Below, piece by piece: positions 1 through 7,242 of a stretch of 30,508 bases of DNA. The DNA is from an uncultured Clostridia bacterium (lineage in GTDB: Bacteria > Bacillota > Clostridia > Oscillospirales > CAG-272). The position numbers were made by a program, and so were the translations under genes. Numbering within the stretch: position 1 is the stretch's first letter; each line of letters starts with the position of its first letter. The stretch covers positions 1-30,508 of the forward strand of contig CAJONA010000005.1 in the NCBI GenBank assembly GCA_905235755.1. The letters run 5' to 3'. The notes beneath the pieces were generated by a model. The model did not search any database. It was not told the origin of the DNA and was given only the letters and a program-made list of their open reading frames with translations.

Positions 1-577
1 GCGCGGTCTTGATGTCGAACACAAGATCTTTTATTTCTTCGTTCATCACGCAAATGCGTATGCCGCCGTAGCTGCGGCAAAACGACGCGTTGGGAGTCGT
101 ATCGGCTTCGTATTTATCATACGGCTGCGTCCCGAGGCATCCGTGCCCCGCATAGCACTCAAAAGCGACGCTTATTTTTTCACCCGCCGCGGCGTTTTTC
201 GATATTATCGCCGCCGTGTGCGCGCCGGTCAACGCCGCGCCTTTTGATGACAGCATACCCACAGGTCTGTCACCGACAAAACAAAGCGTTTCGACGGCGC
301 CGGTCTCGGGAATCGCGTACAGGATCTTTCCGTCGGCTTCCTCGGGAACCGTAACGTCGGCGCAAAGCCATATATTTTTGTATTCGCCGCCCCACTGCTC
401 GCCTGCATTTATCGGCGTCATACGATCTCTTTGCGGCGGAACGCGCAAATGCTCTTTTGTAACGAAAGCCAGGACGTTTTCCGCCTCACCTACGGTGCGG
501 AAGATACGCTTCGCATAAAAGGGAAGCGCGTCCTCGAATTTTTTATATGTTCGGTTTACGTATTTTTCAAAATTCAT
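1..577 (-). CDS. Alpha-mannosidase (GH38-like), N-terminal part, runs off the window
   Basis: An open frame of 192 codons starts with ATG at 577-575, preceded by a GGAG ribosome site (about 584-587), and runs off the left edge without a stop. The protein begins MNFEKYVNRTYKKFED and has WGGEYKNIWLCADV near residue 70, followed by a GAVETLCFVGDRPVG stretch and FECYAGHGCLGTQPY. This pattern is that of the N-terminal jelly-roll region of clostridial alpha-mannosidases, before the GH38 catalytic domain. Full-length members have roughly 1000 residues, so only about a fifth is visible and no catalytic residue can be checked. No signal peptide is seen, so it is probably cytoplasmic and acts on imported mannosides. 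It has its own promoter at 640-668. Another sugar-cleaving enzyme with the same N-terminal domain remains possible. Confidence 0.7.
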   Translation of the reverse strand, partial: MNFEKYVNRTYKKFEDALPFYAKRIFRTVGEAENVLAFVTKEHLRVPPQRDRMTPINAGEQWGGEYKNIWLCADVTVPEEADGKILYAIPETGAVETLCFVGDRPVGMLSSKGAALTGAHTAAIISKNAAAGEKISVAFECYAGHGCLGTQPYDKYEADTTPNASFCRSYGGIRICVMNEEIKDLVFDIKTA

Positions 578-639
578 ATTTTTCTCCGATCAGGCGGTCT
601 GCATAAAATATCGCGTAACAGCGATCTTTTTTCAATGTA

Positions 640-668
640 AGTATAGCATGGATTTTTTGATTTTTCAA
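640..668 (-). promoter_or_regulatory. Promoter of the alpha-mannosidase gene
   Basis: On the minus strand TTGAAA (668-663) and TATACT (645-640) are separated by exactly 17 bases, about 60 bases upstream of the ATG at 577. This fits a sigma-A promoter. No operator was recognised. Confidence 0.6.
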
Positions 669-792
669 GACTTTGATGGCCATTTTAAAATAAAATATAT
701 CCGCGTTTCGTTTGTTTTAAATTTTATGAGCGAAAAATCAGTTTTTTCTTGTATGATCCGCTCATAATATATGCTGTTTGCATTGCTATAAC

Positions 793-824
793 AAAAGCAC
801 CACCCCTGCCGGAGTGATGCTTTT
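793..824 (-). terminator. Intrinsic terminator downstream of the HdeD-like gene
   Basis: Read on the minus strand, AAAAGCATCAC and GTGGTGCTTTT form an 11-bp stem (one G-U pair) around a 10-base loop and end in a run of T. It lies 30 bases after the stop of the HdeD-like gene and should end the Rrf2-YciI-HdeD transcript. Confidence 0.65.
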
Positions 825-853
825 AAGACGTGTATATCTTTCGAATTGATTTT

Positions 854-1408
854 TTATTCTTCAGTCGTTGTAGCCAGCGTGATTATATTCGCACCTGCGC
901 TGATGATACCGAGTCCGACGAATACGCCGATGACCGATGCCATGAGAAGCGGGTTGAACAGGCACAAAACGCCGAATACGCACAGCAGAATTCCGCTGCA
1001 AAGGGGAAGATACCAATGTGTTCCGAGTATTTTCGTGTCCCACTCTTTATGCAGGCGGCGAATTTTAAATGCGCGGACAATAGTAAAGATGCCGTGCAGC
1101 AGGATCCAAATAGCCGCATAATAAACAATAAACGTGTCTATGCCGAGCTGAAGCGCAACGCTGTTGAGAATAAAGAAGCCGAATACTGCGGAGATGATCG
1201 ATCCTGCGAGCATCCAACCGTCAGCAACACCGTCTTTCTTCTCCTGCAGCCAGCTTACAAAGCGACCTACGGCGTCAAATATCATGGACAGACCCACAAC
1301 GTAACCGAGTACCGCAGTTGTAGATACCGGTGAGAACATGCAGGAGATACCTCCGGCAATTATCAGGATACCTAAAATAACGGCTAAAACTTTTGCAACT
1401 TTTTTCAT
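854..1408 (-). CDS. HdeD-like (DUF308) multi-pass membrane protein
   Basis: The 184-residue protein is almost entirely hydrophobic, with about six membrane segments in two similar halves. Each half has the small-residue-rich pattern (GGISCMFSPVSTTAVLGYVVG, then CVFGVLCLFNPLLMASVIG) typical of the DUF308/HdeD family. HdeD of enterobacteria is linked to acid tolerance, but the molecular role of this family in Firmicutes is not established. The start at 1408 has a GGAGG site six bases upstream. It is the last gene of an operon behind the double YciI protein (41-base gap) and is followed by a terminator at 793-824. The membrane location is clear; the function is not. Confidence 0.8.
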   Translation of the reverse strand: MKKVAKVLAVILGILIIAGGISCMFSPVSTTAVLGYVVGLSMIFDAVGRFVSWLQEKKDGVADGWMLAGSIISAVFGFFILNSVALQLGIDTFIVYYAAIWILLHGIFTIVRAFKIRRLHKEWDTKILGTHWYLPLCSGILLCVFGVLCLFNPLLMASVIGVFVGLGIISAGANIITLATTTEE

Positions 1409-1448
1409 GTTTTCCTCCGATTGTAAATATATTTATTATTTTTTTAGT

Positions 1449-2030
1449 TTATTTGAAATCGCCGAATTTCGGATCCCACTGGATCACTTGATAGCTTGCG
1501 CCCAGTTCTTTGACATACGGATCTTCCTTCACGATCGCTTCCGCCTCAGCGGCATCGGAGACAGACAGTATGGACAATCCCGCTGACGGGTTGTTCTCAT
1601 AAGTTCCCGAAGCGCGAAGCTTTTTCTCGTCAAGCAGCTTCTTCAAGTATGTATCCCGAGCATCCTTGTATGCGGAGGCGTCGGTATTTTCCGGAAGCTC
1701 AAATGTCGCGCGGAAATATTTGGTGCCCTCTGCGTCGGGATCAGCCGGCTTTTCCATGCTTCCGCACTCGACATTCCACAAATTGACTGTTGAGGATGCA
1801 ACGAGCCCGTGAATGGAATAAGGATCGCCCGCTACAAGCTTATCCAGCTCTTCGCGATCTGTCACCTTGAAAACAAGCTGTGCGCTGCGCACCGGTGTTC
1901 CGACGCCAGGTCCGGATATCTGTAACTTGTCTTCTTTCAAGAGCTTTTTCAGATACTTGACGTGTGCGTGCAGATAAATCGCCCATCCGACGATTTTCGT
2001 GTGTGTGAACGTAACCACATAGTACTTCAT
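1449..2030 (-). CDS. Tandem YciI-domain protein
   Basis: The protein has 193 residues, twice the usual 90-100 of YciI-like proteins, and consists of two copies of the ferredoxin-like YciI fold. Copy one (about 1-90) ends in GDPYSIHGL and copy two (about 105-190) in EDPYVKELGA; this DPY motif is typical of the family. Copy one keeps a histidine in the first helix (LHAHVKYLKKLL), where copy two has ARDTYLKKLL, so only the first half may carry the putative catalytic His. The activity of the family is mostly unknown. An AGGAGG site precedes the ATG at 2030. It sits 17 bases behind the Rrf2 regulator gene, which suggests that it answers to that regulator. Confidence 0.8.
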   Translation of the reverse strand: MKYYVVTFTHTKIVGWAIYLHAHVKYLKKLLKEDKLQISGPGVGTPVRSAQLVFKVTDREELDKLVAGDPYSIHGLVASSTVNLWNVECGSMEKPADPDAEGTKYFRATFELPENTDASAYKDARDTYLKKLLDEKKLRASGTYENNPSAGLSILSVSDAAEAEAIVKEDPYVKELGASYQVIQWDPKFGDFK

Positions 2031-2047
2031 GTGAATACCTCCTTAAT

Positions 2048-2530
2048 TTATAATATTTTTTTTAATTCGTTCATTCGTGCCTCGAAATCGACCGTACCGT
2101 ACTGATAATGCTCCTTGCTGGCGAGTTCCGATAACTTCAACTTGCGAAGTTCGTCGCAGAAAGACGCGTTAGCCCGCTCGAACGCAGACACGACCTTTTC
2201 TTCGCCCAGCGCAAATTCTTTGCCGTATACAAAAATTCTGCTTCCGATGCCTGACATTTTCAGATCACACTTCTCGCCTTCCAGCGCGGAGTAAATATCA
2301 TAAACGCTGATCTCCTCGATAGAGCGTGCGACCTGGAATCCGCCGTCTTTTCCCGGATTGGAAACGATAATATCGGCGAGAACGAGCTTTCGCAGGATCT
2401 TTTTGAGATATGAATCGGAAACGTATAGTATGGAGCTCAAAGTCGTACTTCGCAGCGGTCGGTGGTCTTTTTCGAGAGAGAGGATCAACACAACATAAAT
2501 TCCTTGTTCTACGCAATGATTGATGATCAT
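2048..2530 (-). CDS. Rrf2-family transcriptional regulator
   Basis: This 160-residue protein has an N-terminal winged helix typical of Rrf2 proteins (RSTTLSSILYVSDSYLKKILRKLVLADIIVSNPGKDGGFQVAR, with the wing GKDGGF). Rrf2 proteins are DNA-binding sensors, often of Fe-S status, redox state or nitric oxide. The central region here has a single cysteine (EGEKCDLKM, about residue 89) instead of the three-cysteine cluster of IscR/NsrR, so Fe-S binding is doubtful. The ATG at 2530 has an AAGGAG site about 13 bases away, which is long, but a stop lies in frame four codons upstream. It is the first gene of its operon and probably regulates its own promoter at 2562-2590. Confidence 0.85.
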   Translation of the reverse strand: MIINHCVEQGIYVVLILSLEKDHRPLRSTTLSSILYVSDSYLKKILRKLVLADIIVSNPGKDGGFQVARSIEEISVYDIYSALEGEKCDLKMSGIGSRIFVYGKEFALGEEKVVSAFERANASFCDELRKLKLSELASKEHYQYGTVDFEARMNELKKIL

Positions 2531-2561
2531 AGCCGATTTTCATCTCCTTCCTTTCGTGGAT

Positions 2562-2590
2562 ATTATACATCTATGGATAAAAAATGTCAA
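2562..2590 (-). promoter_or_regulatory. Promoter of the Rrf2-YciI-HdeD operon
   Basis: On the minus strand TTGACA (2590-2585) and TATAAT (2567-2562) match consensus with a 17-base spacer. The spacer holds ATCCATAGAT, a partly symmetric stretch that could be the operator of the Rrf2 protein encoded just downstream; that is inference. Confidence 0.75.
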
Positions 2591-2730
2591 TATATTTTTT
2601 AAAATTTTTTCATTTTTTACAAAAAATATTCGATGAACGAGCAGTATGCCTTAAAGTCGGGGCGGAGAAGAACGGCGCGCCGCTGCCGGATATATTAAAA
2701 TATATTCACAAAAAACGATTTATTATCCAT

Positions 2731-2776
2731 CAAAAAAACAAAACAGCCTTGAAAACCTTGTGTTCTCAAAGCTGTT
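2731..2776 (-). terminator. Intrinsic terminator of the five-gene redox operon
   Basis: On the minus strand AACAGCTTTGA pairs along 11 bases with TCAAGGCTGTT (two G-U pairs) around a 13-base loop and is followed by TTGTTTTTTT. It lies about 40 bases after the stop of the amidohydrolase gene. The rest of 2591-2817 shows no gene that I can support. Confidence 0.8.
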
Positions 2777-2817
2777 TCGCTGACAAGCGCAATGCGATCC
2801 GCATTGGCGGTCCTTTT

Positions 2818-3828
2818 TTAATTCAAATGCAAGAGTTTTTCGGCGTTTATATGCGCAATAAGCTCCTTTTCTCCTTCCGTCAAATCGGAATTCAAAAGGA
2901 AGTCTGCGCTGCACGTTTCGAACGGAATATACGGATAATCCAAAGCCCATATGATATGCTCCGCGCCGAACACCTTGACCATATATTCAAGTTGATCTTT
3001 TGACAGAATACCGCTCGGCGTGTACCAGATATTTTCGTGAAAATAGTCGGAGATCTTCTTTTTCAGTCCCGTCGTCTGCGGGCGCATGATCTGATCCATG
3101 CGGTCGAGCATTGCGGGAATCGTTTCTCCCCAGTGCCCGGCGATGAATTTCAGATTCGGCAACTTATCGAATATACCGGAAAGAACCATTCTTGTTATGT
3201 GCAGGCCGACATCGAGATGCCATCCGAAACCCGCCGTGGCAAACTGCATTCCCACGGCAAGAGAATAATTATCCGAAAAATAATAATGCGTTTGGATCTT
3301 CGCGTTCGGAAATTCGGGATGCCATGAGATCGGAACGTCCAGCTCCGCCGCTTTTTCAAAGATCGGGAAAAACATCGGATCGTCATAGAACTTGCCCTGC
3401 CATTGCCCGGTGATCAACGCGCCGACAAAATGCAGATCCTTTACACACCGTTCAAGCTCCTTTGCCGCTTCTGCGGGGGCTGCCATCGGGAGCGTCGCAA
3501 ACGCCGCAAAGCGGTCGGGATGCTTCCGCACGATGTCGGCAAGGATGTCGTTTGCCTCTTTGCAGATGCGTACAGCCTCTTGCGGCGGGACCGTATCGGG
3601 TACGGGGGCGGTGTAACTCAACACCTGTATATCGACGTTCTGTTTCCGCATAAAATCGAATCGCACGGTATCGACATCGGTCAAATTGTCGCCGGTAAAA
3701 CGCATGGAATTGTATGCGTCGCGCATTTTTTCGGGCAGCTCCGCCATATTGGACGAACCTCCGTATTTTGCGGATTCATCGACGATTCGCTTATCGGCGT
3801 AGTGTTCTTCTATCGTTATGATCTTCAT
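2818..3828 (-). CDS. Amidohydrolase-2 family protein, possible non-oxidative aromatic acid decarboxylase
   Basis: With the ATG at 3828 the protein has 336 residues. I chose this start because a GAGG site lies nine bases upstream; a TTG seven codons earlier is also open. The family (ACMSD / gamma-resorcylate decarboxylase) folds as a metal-dependent TIM barrel. Its ligands are visible: EEH at 7-9, His170 in SWHPEF, His232 in GHWGE and Asp297 in ALDYPY. The EEHYA opening and the DYP motif resemble gamma-resorcylate and 2,3-dihydroxybenzoate decarboxylases more than hydrolases. The substrate cannot be read from the sequence. The gene is last in the operon and begins one base after the SDR stop codon, so the two are probably translationally coupled. 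Confidence 0.8.
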   Translation of the reverse strand: MKIITIEEHYADKRIVDESAKYGGSSNMAELPEKMRDAYNSMRFTGDNLTDVDTVRFDFMRKQNVDIQVLSYTAPVPDTVPPQEAVRICKEANDILADIVRKHPDRFAAFATLPMAAPAEAAKELERCVKDLHFVGALITGQWQGKFYDDPMFFPIFEKAAELDVPISWHPEFPNAKIQTHYYFSDNYSLAVGMQFATAGFGWHLDVGLHITRMVLSGIFDKLPNLKFIAGHWGETIPAMLDRMDQIMRPQTTGLKKKISDYFHENIWYTPSGILSKDQLEYMVKVFGAEHIIWALDYPYIPFETCSADFLLNSDLTEGEKELIAHINAEKLLHLN

Positions 3829-3829
3829 A

Positions 3830-4696
3830 TCAATTTTCCTCGATCCCACAGAATTCGAGACTTTTTGCCCACAATTCTTCTTGGTTTTCTTTGTTGTAGG
3901 AAAGCTCCGATGAGCGTTTCGTGTTTATGCTTCTGTCGAAATACGCGCCCGAAACTTCGGCAAATCTGTCGTCGGCTGCGATTTGCGCCAACGCGTCGGA
4001 TGAGCTTTCAAGCTCGCCGTAACGATCGGGCATTGTGGTCTTAACGACAAGAGACCTCGCCTTATCGGCGTGACCGCCGGAAAAATTGGTTGCCGCCATG
4101 AATCCGGGGTTAAATGAATTTACGGTAACGGCCATCTCTTGACTTTTAAGAATTTCATCCAATTTGTGTGTAAAATAAATTAAGCAGAGTTTGGAATATG
4201 CATATCTTTGCCGATCGTTCAACGCCTCGTGAGCCAAATATTCCGCTCCGTTCCACTTGATTCCTCCGGGCGGATTATGCATATCGCTGGTGACGTTGAT
4301 GATCCTTCCGCCGTGAGAAAAGCGGGACAAAAGAAGCTGCGTCAGCAGAAAATGTCCCAGATAGTTCGTTGCAAAAACCACCTCAAAGCCTTCCGCCGTT
4401 GTCCCGCTTTCACGCATGGGCGAGATCCCGGCGTTATTGATCAGCACATCGACCGTGCCGTATTCCTTTATATAGTTGTCCGCAAATGCTCTCACGGAAG
4501 ACAAAAGGGAAGTGTCGAGCTTCATTGTAACTATGTTGTCGTTTCCCGTGGCGTCTATAATGTTCGCCTTTGCCTGCGCGGCTTTCACATCATTTCTGCA
4601 AGCAAGAATCAGTCTGTAATCTTTATTTTTTGCAATCTTTTTTGCCGTTTCAAATCCAAGGCCGGAATTTGCTCCGGTGATAATCACATTTTTCAT
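3830..4696 (-). CDS. Short-chain dehydrogenase/reductase (SDR)
   Basis: The 288-residue protein has the SDR Rossmann fold: dinucleotide motif TGANSGLG at 7-14, NNAG at 87-90, Ser137 in NVTSD, and the YxxxK pair Tyr165/Lys169. The overall pattern (TNYLGHFLLTQLLL, then RYAYSKLCLIYFT) is that of the retinol-dehydrogenase / protochlorophyllide-reductase-like branch, which usually uses NADP(H). AACRN after the second strand fits NADPH preference. The substrate is unknown. A GGAGG site precedes the ATG at 4696. It is fourth in the operon, between a flavin-binding protein and a possible aromatic acid decarboxylase, which suggests a small-molecule redox pathway. Confidence 0.88.
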   Translation of the reverse strand: MKNVIITGANSGLGFETAKKIAKNKDYRLILACRNDVKAAQAKANIIDATGNDNIVTMKLDTSLLSSVRAFADNYIKEYGTVDVLINNAGISPMRESGTTAEGFEVVFATNYLGHFLLTQLLLSRFSHGGRIINVTSDMHNPPGGIKWNGAEYLAHEALNDRQRYAYSKLCLIYFTHKLDEILKSQEMAVTVNSFNPGFMAATNFSGGHADKARSLVVKTTMPDRYGELESSSDALAQIAADDRFAEVSGAYFDRSINTKRSSELSYNKENQEELWAKSLEFCGIEEN

Positions 4697-4710
4697 ATAT
4701 GTCGCCTCCT

Positions 4711-5103
4711 TTATAAAAGTTGTTTGCAGTTTCCCGCCATATCCAAAAGGACTGCGTGCGAGTCCTCCAAATGGAATATTGCCATTTTATATCCGGTTTT
4801 TTCATTGTAAACGTTTTTTAAATGCGGCAGCATTTCAAGAACTCTTTCCGCGTATTTCGGTTCGTCGTCAAATACCGCTTTCCCTGTGTATCTGATCCAT
4901 TGTCTGTTTTTGTAGGCAACGATCTCGACCAACGGGTTATCCGTTATTTGTTTATAGACATCCTTGTGATCGCCTATGGTAAAAAAGATTTTCCCGTCCT
5001 CTTCCAGATGAGCGCCGAGCGGCCTTACTTTCGGCTGCTTTCCGTCTTCTGTCGCAAGGAAAAACACACCTGCTTCCGTAAGAAAATCATTCAGTTCACT
5101 CAT
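4711..5103 (-). CDS. Pyridoxamine 5'-phosphate oxidase-fold flavoprotein
   Basis: The protein has 130 residues. The N-terminal part (FFLATEDGKQPKVRPLGA) and the later RQWIRYTGKAVF strand mark the split beta-barrel of the PNPOx-like family that binds FMN or F420. Such short stand-alone members are usually flavin reductases or FMN-binding proteins of unknown substrate and are common in Clostridia; true PdxH enzymes are longer. The start has an AAGGAG site about six bases upstream. The gene lies 14 bases before the SDR gene and 19 bases after the lipoprotein gene, in the same operon. Confidence 0.8.
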   Translation of the reverse strand: MSELNDFLTEAGVFFLATEDGKQPKVRPLGAHLEEDGKIFFTIGDHKDVYKQITDNPLVEIVAYKNRQWIRYTGKAVFDDEPKYAERVLEMLPHLKNVYNEKTGYKMAIFHLEDSHAVLLDMAGNCKQLL

Positions 5104-5122
5104 TACTTTTTCTCCTTTGAAT

Positions 5123-6145
5123 TTATTTCACATAAAGCGCAACTCTGAAAGTTACGTTCGGATGATGATTGTTGCCCGGAAGAGGATCTCTGATCGCCGC
5201 CGGATATCTGCTGCCGGGGCAGGGGCCGCCCATGAGGTTGTAGCCGCCGCTTCGCATTACGTAATTGTCCGAGCCGTAGCGTTCCTGCGTCCATTCCCAG
5301 TTGTTGCCGGCAAGATCATAGATGTTGTTCGACTTCGCTTCTTCCCATTGCCCGGTGGTGTTTCCGCGCGCGTTCGGCGAGAACGCGTCGTTTGAATAAT
5401 TGCCCCAGCTCGTGCTGTCGCTTTTCACTTCGTTTTCCGTCTTGTCGCCCGAATCTATCAGCCATTGAAGCGTCGTGTCATAATTTATTCCCCAAGGGAA
5501 AAAGCCTTGAACGGTATCGTTGTCGGCGTATAGATTTTCGCACGCGCCGACAGTATCCTGCGGTGAGAACTGCACCCAGATCTTGCCCTGAGACGCGTCC
5601 GTTATCCTTTTGCTCGCGGGCAAGCCGTTTGCACCCTTGCTCGCTTCATACCGTCCCATATAGAACCCGCCGTATTTTTCGACGCTTTCCGTCATAGCAC
5701 GATATGCGTCAAGGCTCGTATCGTCCCGATAGCCCGATAGCGAGCCGCCCGAAAAATAGCTTCCGAAATCGTGCCTTTTGAACGCCGTTTCGGTCGTCGG
5801 TACCCATACGAACTCGCTTCCGTCCGGACCTATGACGACAAGCCCCGCGTCGACAGTGTGCTCGTCCTCTTTTTCGGACACTTTGAAATTTGCCGGAATG
5901 ACGGCTATATCGCCGTTTGCGTCGATATATTTGCTTTTAACGGCGGCGACGTTACCTGCAAGAACGACAGGCAGTTCCGAAATTTGCAATTCGTCATTGT
6001 TCGATATGATCTCGGTTGTACTGCCCGATGTGATCTCGCCCGTTTCCTTATCGATTGTTGATTGAGTTGTAATCGGTTCCGCGGCGCATGCGGTAAGCAT
6101 GACTGCCAATGTAAGCGCCATTATCGTAATACAAATCTTTTTCAC
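5123..6145 (-). CDS. Lipoprotein with a formylglycine-generating-enzyme (SUMF1/FGE)-like domain
   Basis: The 340-residue protein starts with a lipoprotein signal (MKKICITIMALTLAVMLTAC, lipobox LTAC, lipidated Cys20), so it should sit on the outer face of the membrane. A linker of about 90 residues precedes an FGE-sulfatase-type domain (FVWVPTTE, GGFYMGRYEASKG, YDLAGNNWEWTQE, VMRSGGYNL, and a C-terminal TFRVALYV). In active FGE two cysteines in the C-terminal part bind copper and do the chemistry. Here only one cysteine appears in the matching stretch (GGPCPGSRYPAAIRD), so sulfatase-activating activity is unlikely and a ligand-binding role is more plausible. No sulfatase gene is in the window. 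It is second in the redox operon, which is an odd position for such a protein. Confidence 0.75.
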   Translation of the reverse strand: MKKICITIMALTLAVMLTACAAEPITTQSTIDKETGEITSGSTTEIISNNDELQISELPVVLAGNVAAVKSKYIDANGDIAVIPANFKVSEKEDEHTVDAGLVVIGPDGSEFVWVPTTETAFKRHDFGSYFSGGSLSGYRDDTSLDAYRAMTESVEKYGGFYMGRYEASKGANGLPASKRITDASQGKIWVQFSPQDTVGACENLYADNDTVQGFFPWGINYDTTLQWLIDSGDKTENEVKSDSTSWGNYSNDAFSPNARGNTTGQWEEAKSNNIYDLAGNNWEWTQERYGSDNYVMRSGGYNLMGGPCPGSRYPAAIRDPLPGNNHHPNVTFRVALYVK

Positions 6146-6165
6146 AGCGTTTTCCTCCCTTTACG

Positions 6166-6981
6166 TTAACGTATTCTTTTTATCTTTTTGCACTTTTTAA
6201 CGCCTCTCGCGTATTCGTATTTCGGATAGCCGAAACCGATCACGGTCAACAGCCTGTGACTGTCGGGAATACCGAGAAACTCTTTTGCGCGTTTGCTCTT
6301 TGACAGCATTTCCGCGGAATAGGTGGAAATGACCGTTCCCAATCCGTAGGCGTTTGCCAACAGTTCAAAGTATGCCGAGGCAAGCCCGATCTCCGTCAAG
6401 CCGCCGTCTTGAAATCGTTCGCCGACAGCCTTGTGCGCGATGAACAAATGCGGCGCGTCATAAAGGCGCAATGCACTGAGGTCGTCATCGTCTTCTTCAA
6501 AAATGCTCATCTGTACGGCGTCTCCGAATACGGCGCGATAGAGCCCTTTCATTTTTTCTCTCGACTCCACGACGCAAAATTCCAAACTTTGATTGTTTCC
6601 GCCTGTCGGCACGGCGCTTACCGCTTTCAGAATTTCGTCGATAACGTTTTTCTCAACATCAGCTTTTCGAAAGGCCCGGCACGAACGGCGGAATTGCATG
6701 AGCTTTGACAGCTCTTTCCGAACGGAAGGATCGGGTTTTGCGGCAACTTCTTCCGGAGATATGCCGAAAACGGAAATCGCGCCCGTAGGACATACTGCGA
6801 AACAATGCTGACACTTCCAGCACCCTTTCCATCCGAAGTTCGTCTGATCGACCATCACGGGATGATCGTTTTCAAACCTTAACACATCGCCGCCCACCAT
6901 GTTTCTGGGACAAACGGCAAGACACTTTCCGCAGCCGATACATTTCTCGGCGTTTATTTTAAATTTTGCGCTTTCATTCAT
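6166..6981 (-). CDS. Ferredoxin-nitroreductase fusion protein
   Basis: This protein of 271 residues has an N-terminal 2[4Fe-4S] ferredoxin module (Cys14, 17, 20, 24 and Cys54, 57, 60, 64) fused to a nitroreductase-family FMN domain from about residue 95 (RRSCRAFRKADVEKNVIDEIL, then PTGGNNQSLEF and GLGTVIST). Such fusions are common in anaerobes. They probably pass electrons from ferredoxin to FMN for reduction of nitro, quinone or ene substrates; the natural substrate is not known. The ATG at 6981 has a GAGG site eight bases upstream. It is the first gene of the five-gene operon, directly behind the promoter with duplicated operator at 7058-7102. Confidence 0.88.
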   Translation of the reverse strand: MNESAKFKINAEKCIGCGKCLAVCPRNMVGGDVLRFENDHPVMVDQTNFGWKGCWKCQHCFAVCPTGAISVFGISPEEVAAKPDPSVRKELSKLMQFRRSCRAFRKADVEKNVIDEILKAVSAVPTGGNNQSLEFCVVESREKMKGLYRAVFGDAVQMSIFEEDDDDLSALRLYDAPHLFIAHKAVGERFQDGGLTEIGLASAYFELLANAYGLGTVISTYSAEMLSKSKRAKEFLGIPDSHRLLTVIGFGYPKYEYARGVKKCKKIKRIR

Positions 6982-7057
6982 GATAAACCTCGCTTAAATA
7001 AATTTGTAAGCAGCTAAATGGGAGAACTGCTTTTTTTGCGCCGCTCACCGTTATTTT

Positions 7058-7102
7058 CGTAGTTTCCTACATAATTATATCGTAGTTTCCTACGTTTGTC
7101 AA
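7058..7102 (-). promoter_or_regulatory. Redox operon promoter with duplicated operator
   Basis: On the minus strand TTGACA (7102-7097) and TATAAT (7079-7074) have a 17-base spacer. A 13-base sequence, GTAGGAAACTACG, occurs twice: once in the spacer (7093-7081) and once just after the -10 box (7070-7058), 23 bases apart. Each copy has GTAG...CTAC dyad symmetry. A dimeric repressor bound to both would block the promoter. GTA...TAC half-sites recall HxlR/MarR-type redox regulators, but no such gene is in the window. Confidence 0.8.
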
Positions 7103-7188
7103 TACTATTTGAATATTTGTCCCGAAAAAATAATTTTTTCGGTGCACGCTATGCTCTATGCCGATCGGACAAACGGTTGATTCGGATC

Positions 7189-7223
7189 AAAAAAGTTACC
7201 CACCGGATCACATCCGGTGGGTA
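7189..7223 (-). terminator. Intrinsic terminator of the rhodanese-TtcA gene
   Basis: On the minus strand TACCCACCGGA and TCCGGTGGGTA form a perfect 11-bp stem with a 5-base loop, followed by ACTTTTTT. It lies 20 bases after the stop codon. Confidence 0.85.
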
Positions 7224-7242
7224 TTCGTTTTCGGGCATAGCC

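Noticed and set aside
3403..4044. Plus-strand frame of 213 codons across the amidohydrolase and SDR genes
   Set aside because: It spans the junction of two well-supported minus-strand genes and has a composition (Arg/Cys-rich) typical of shadow frames.
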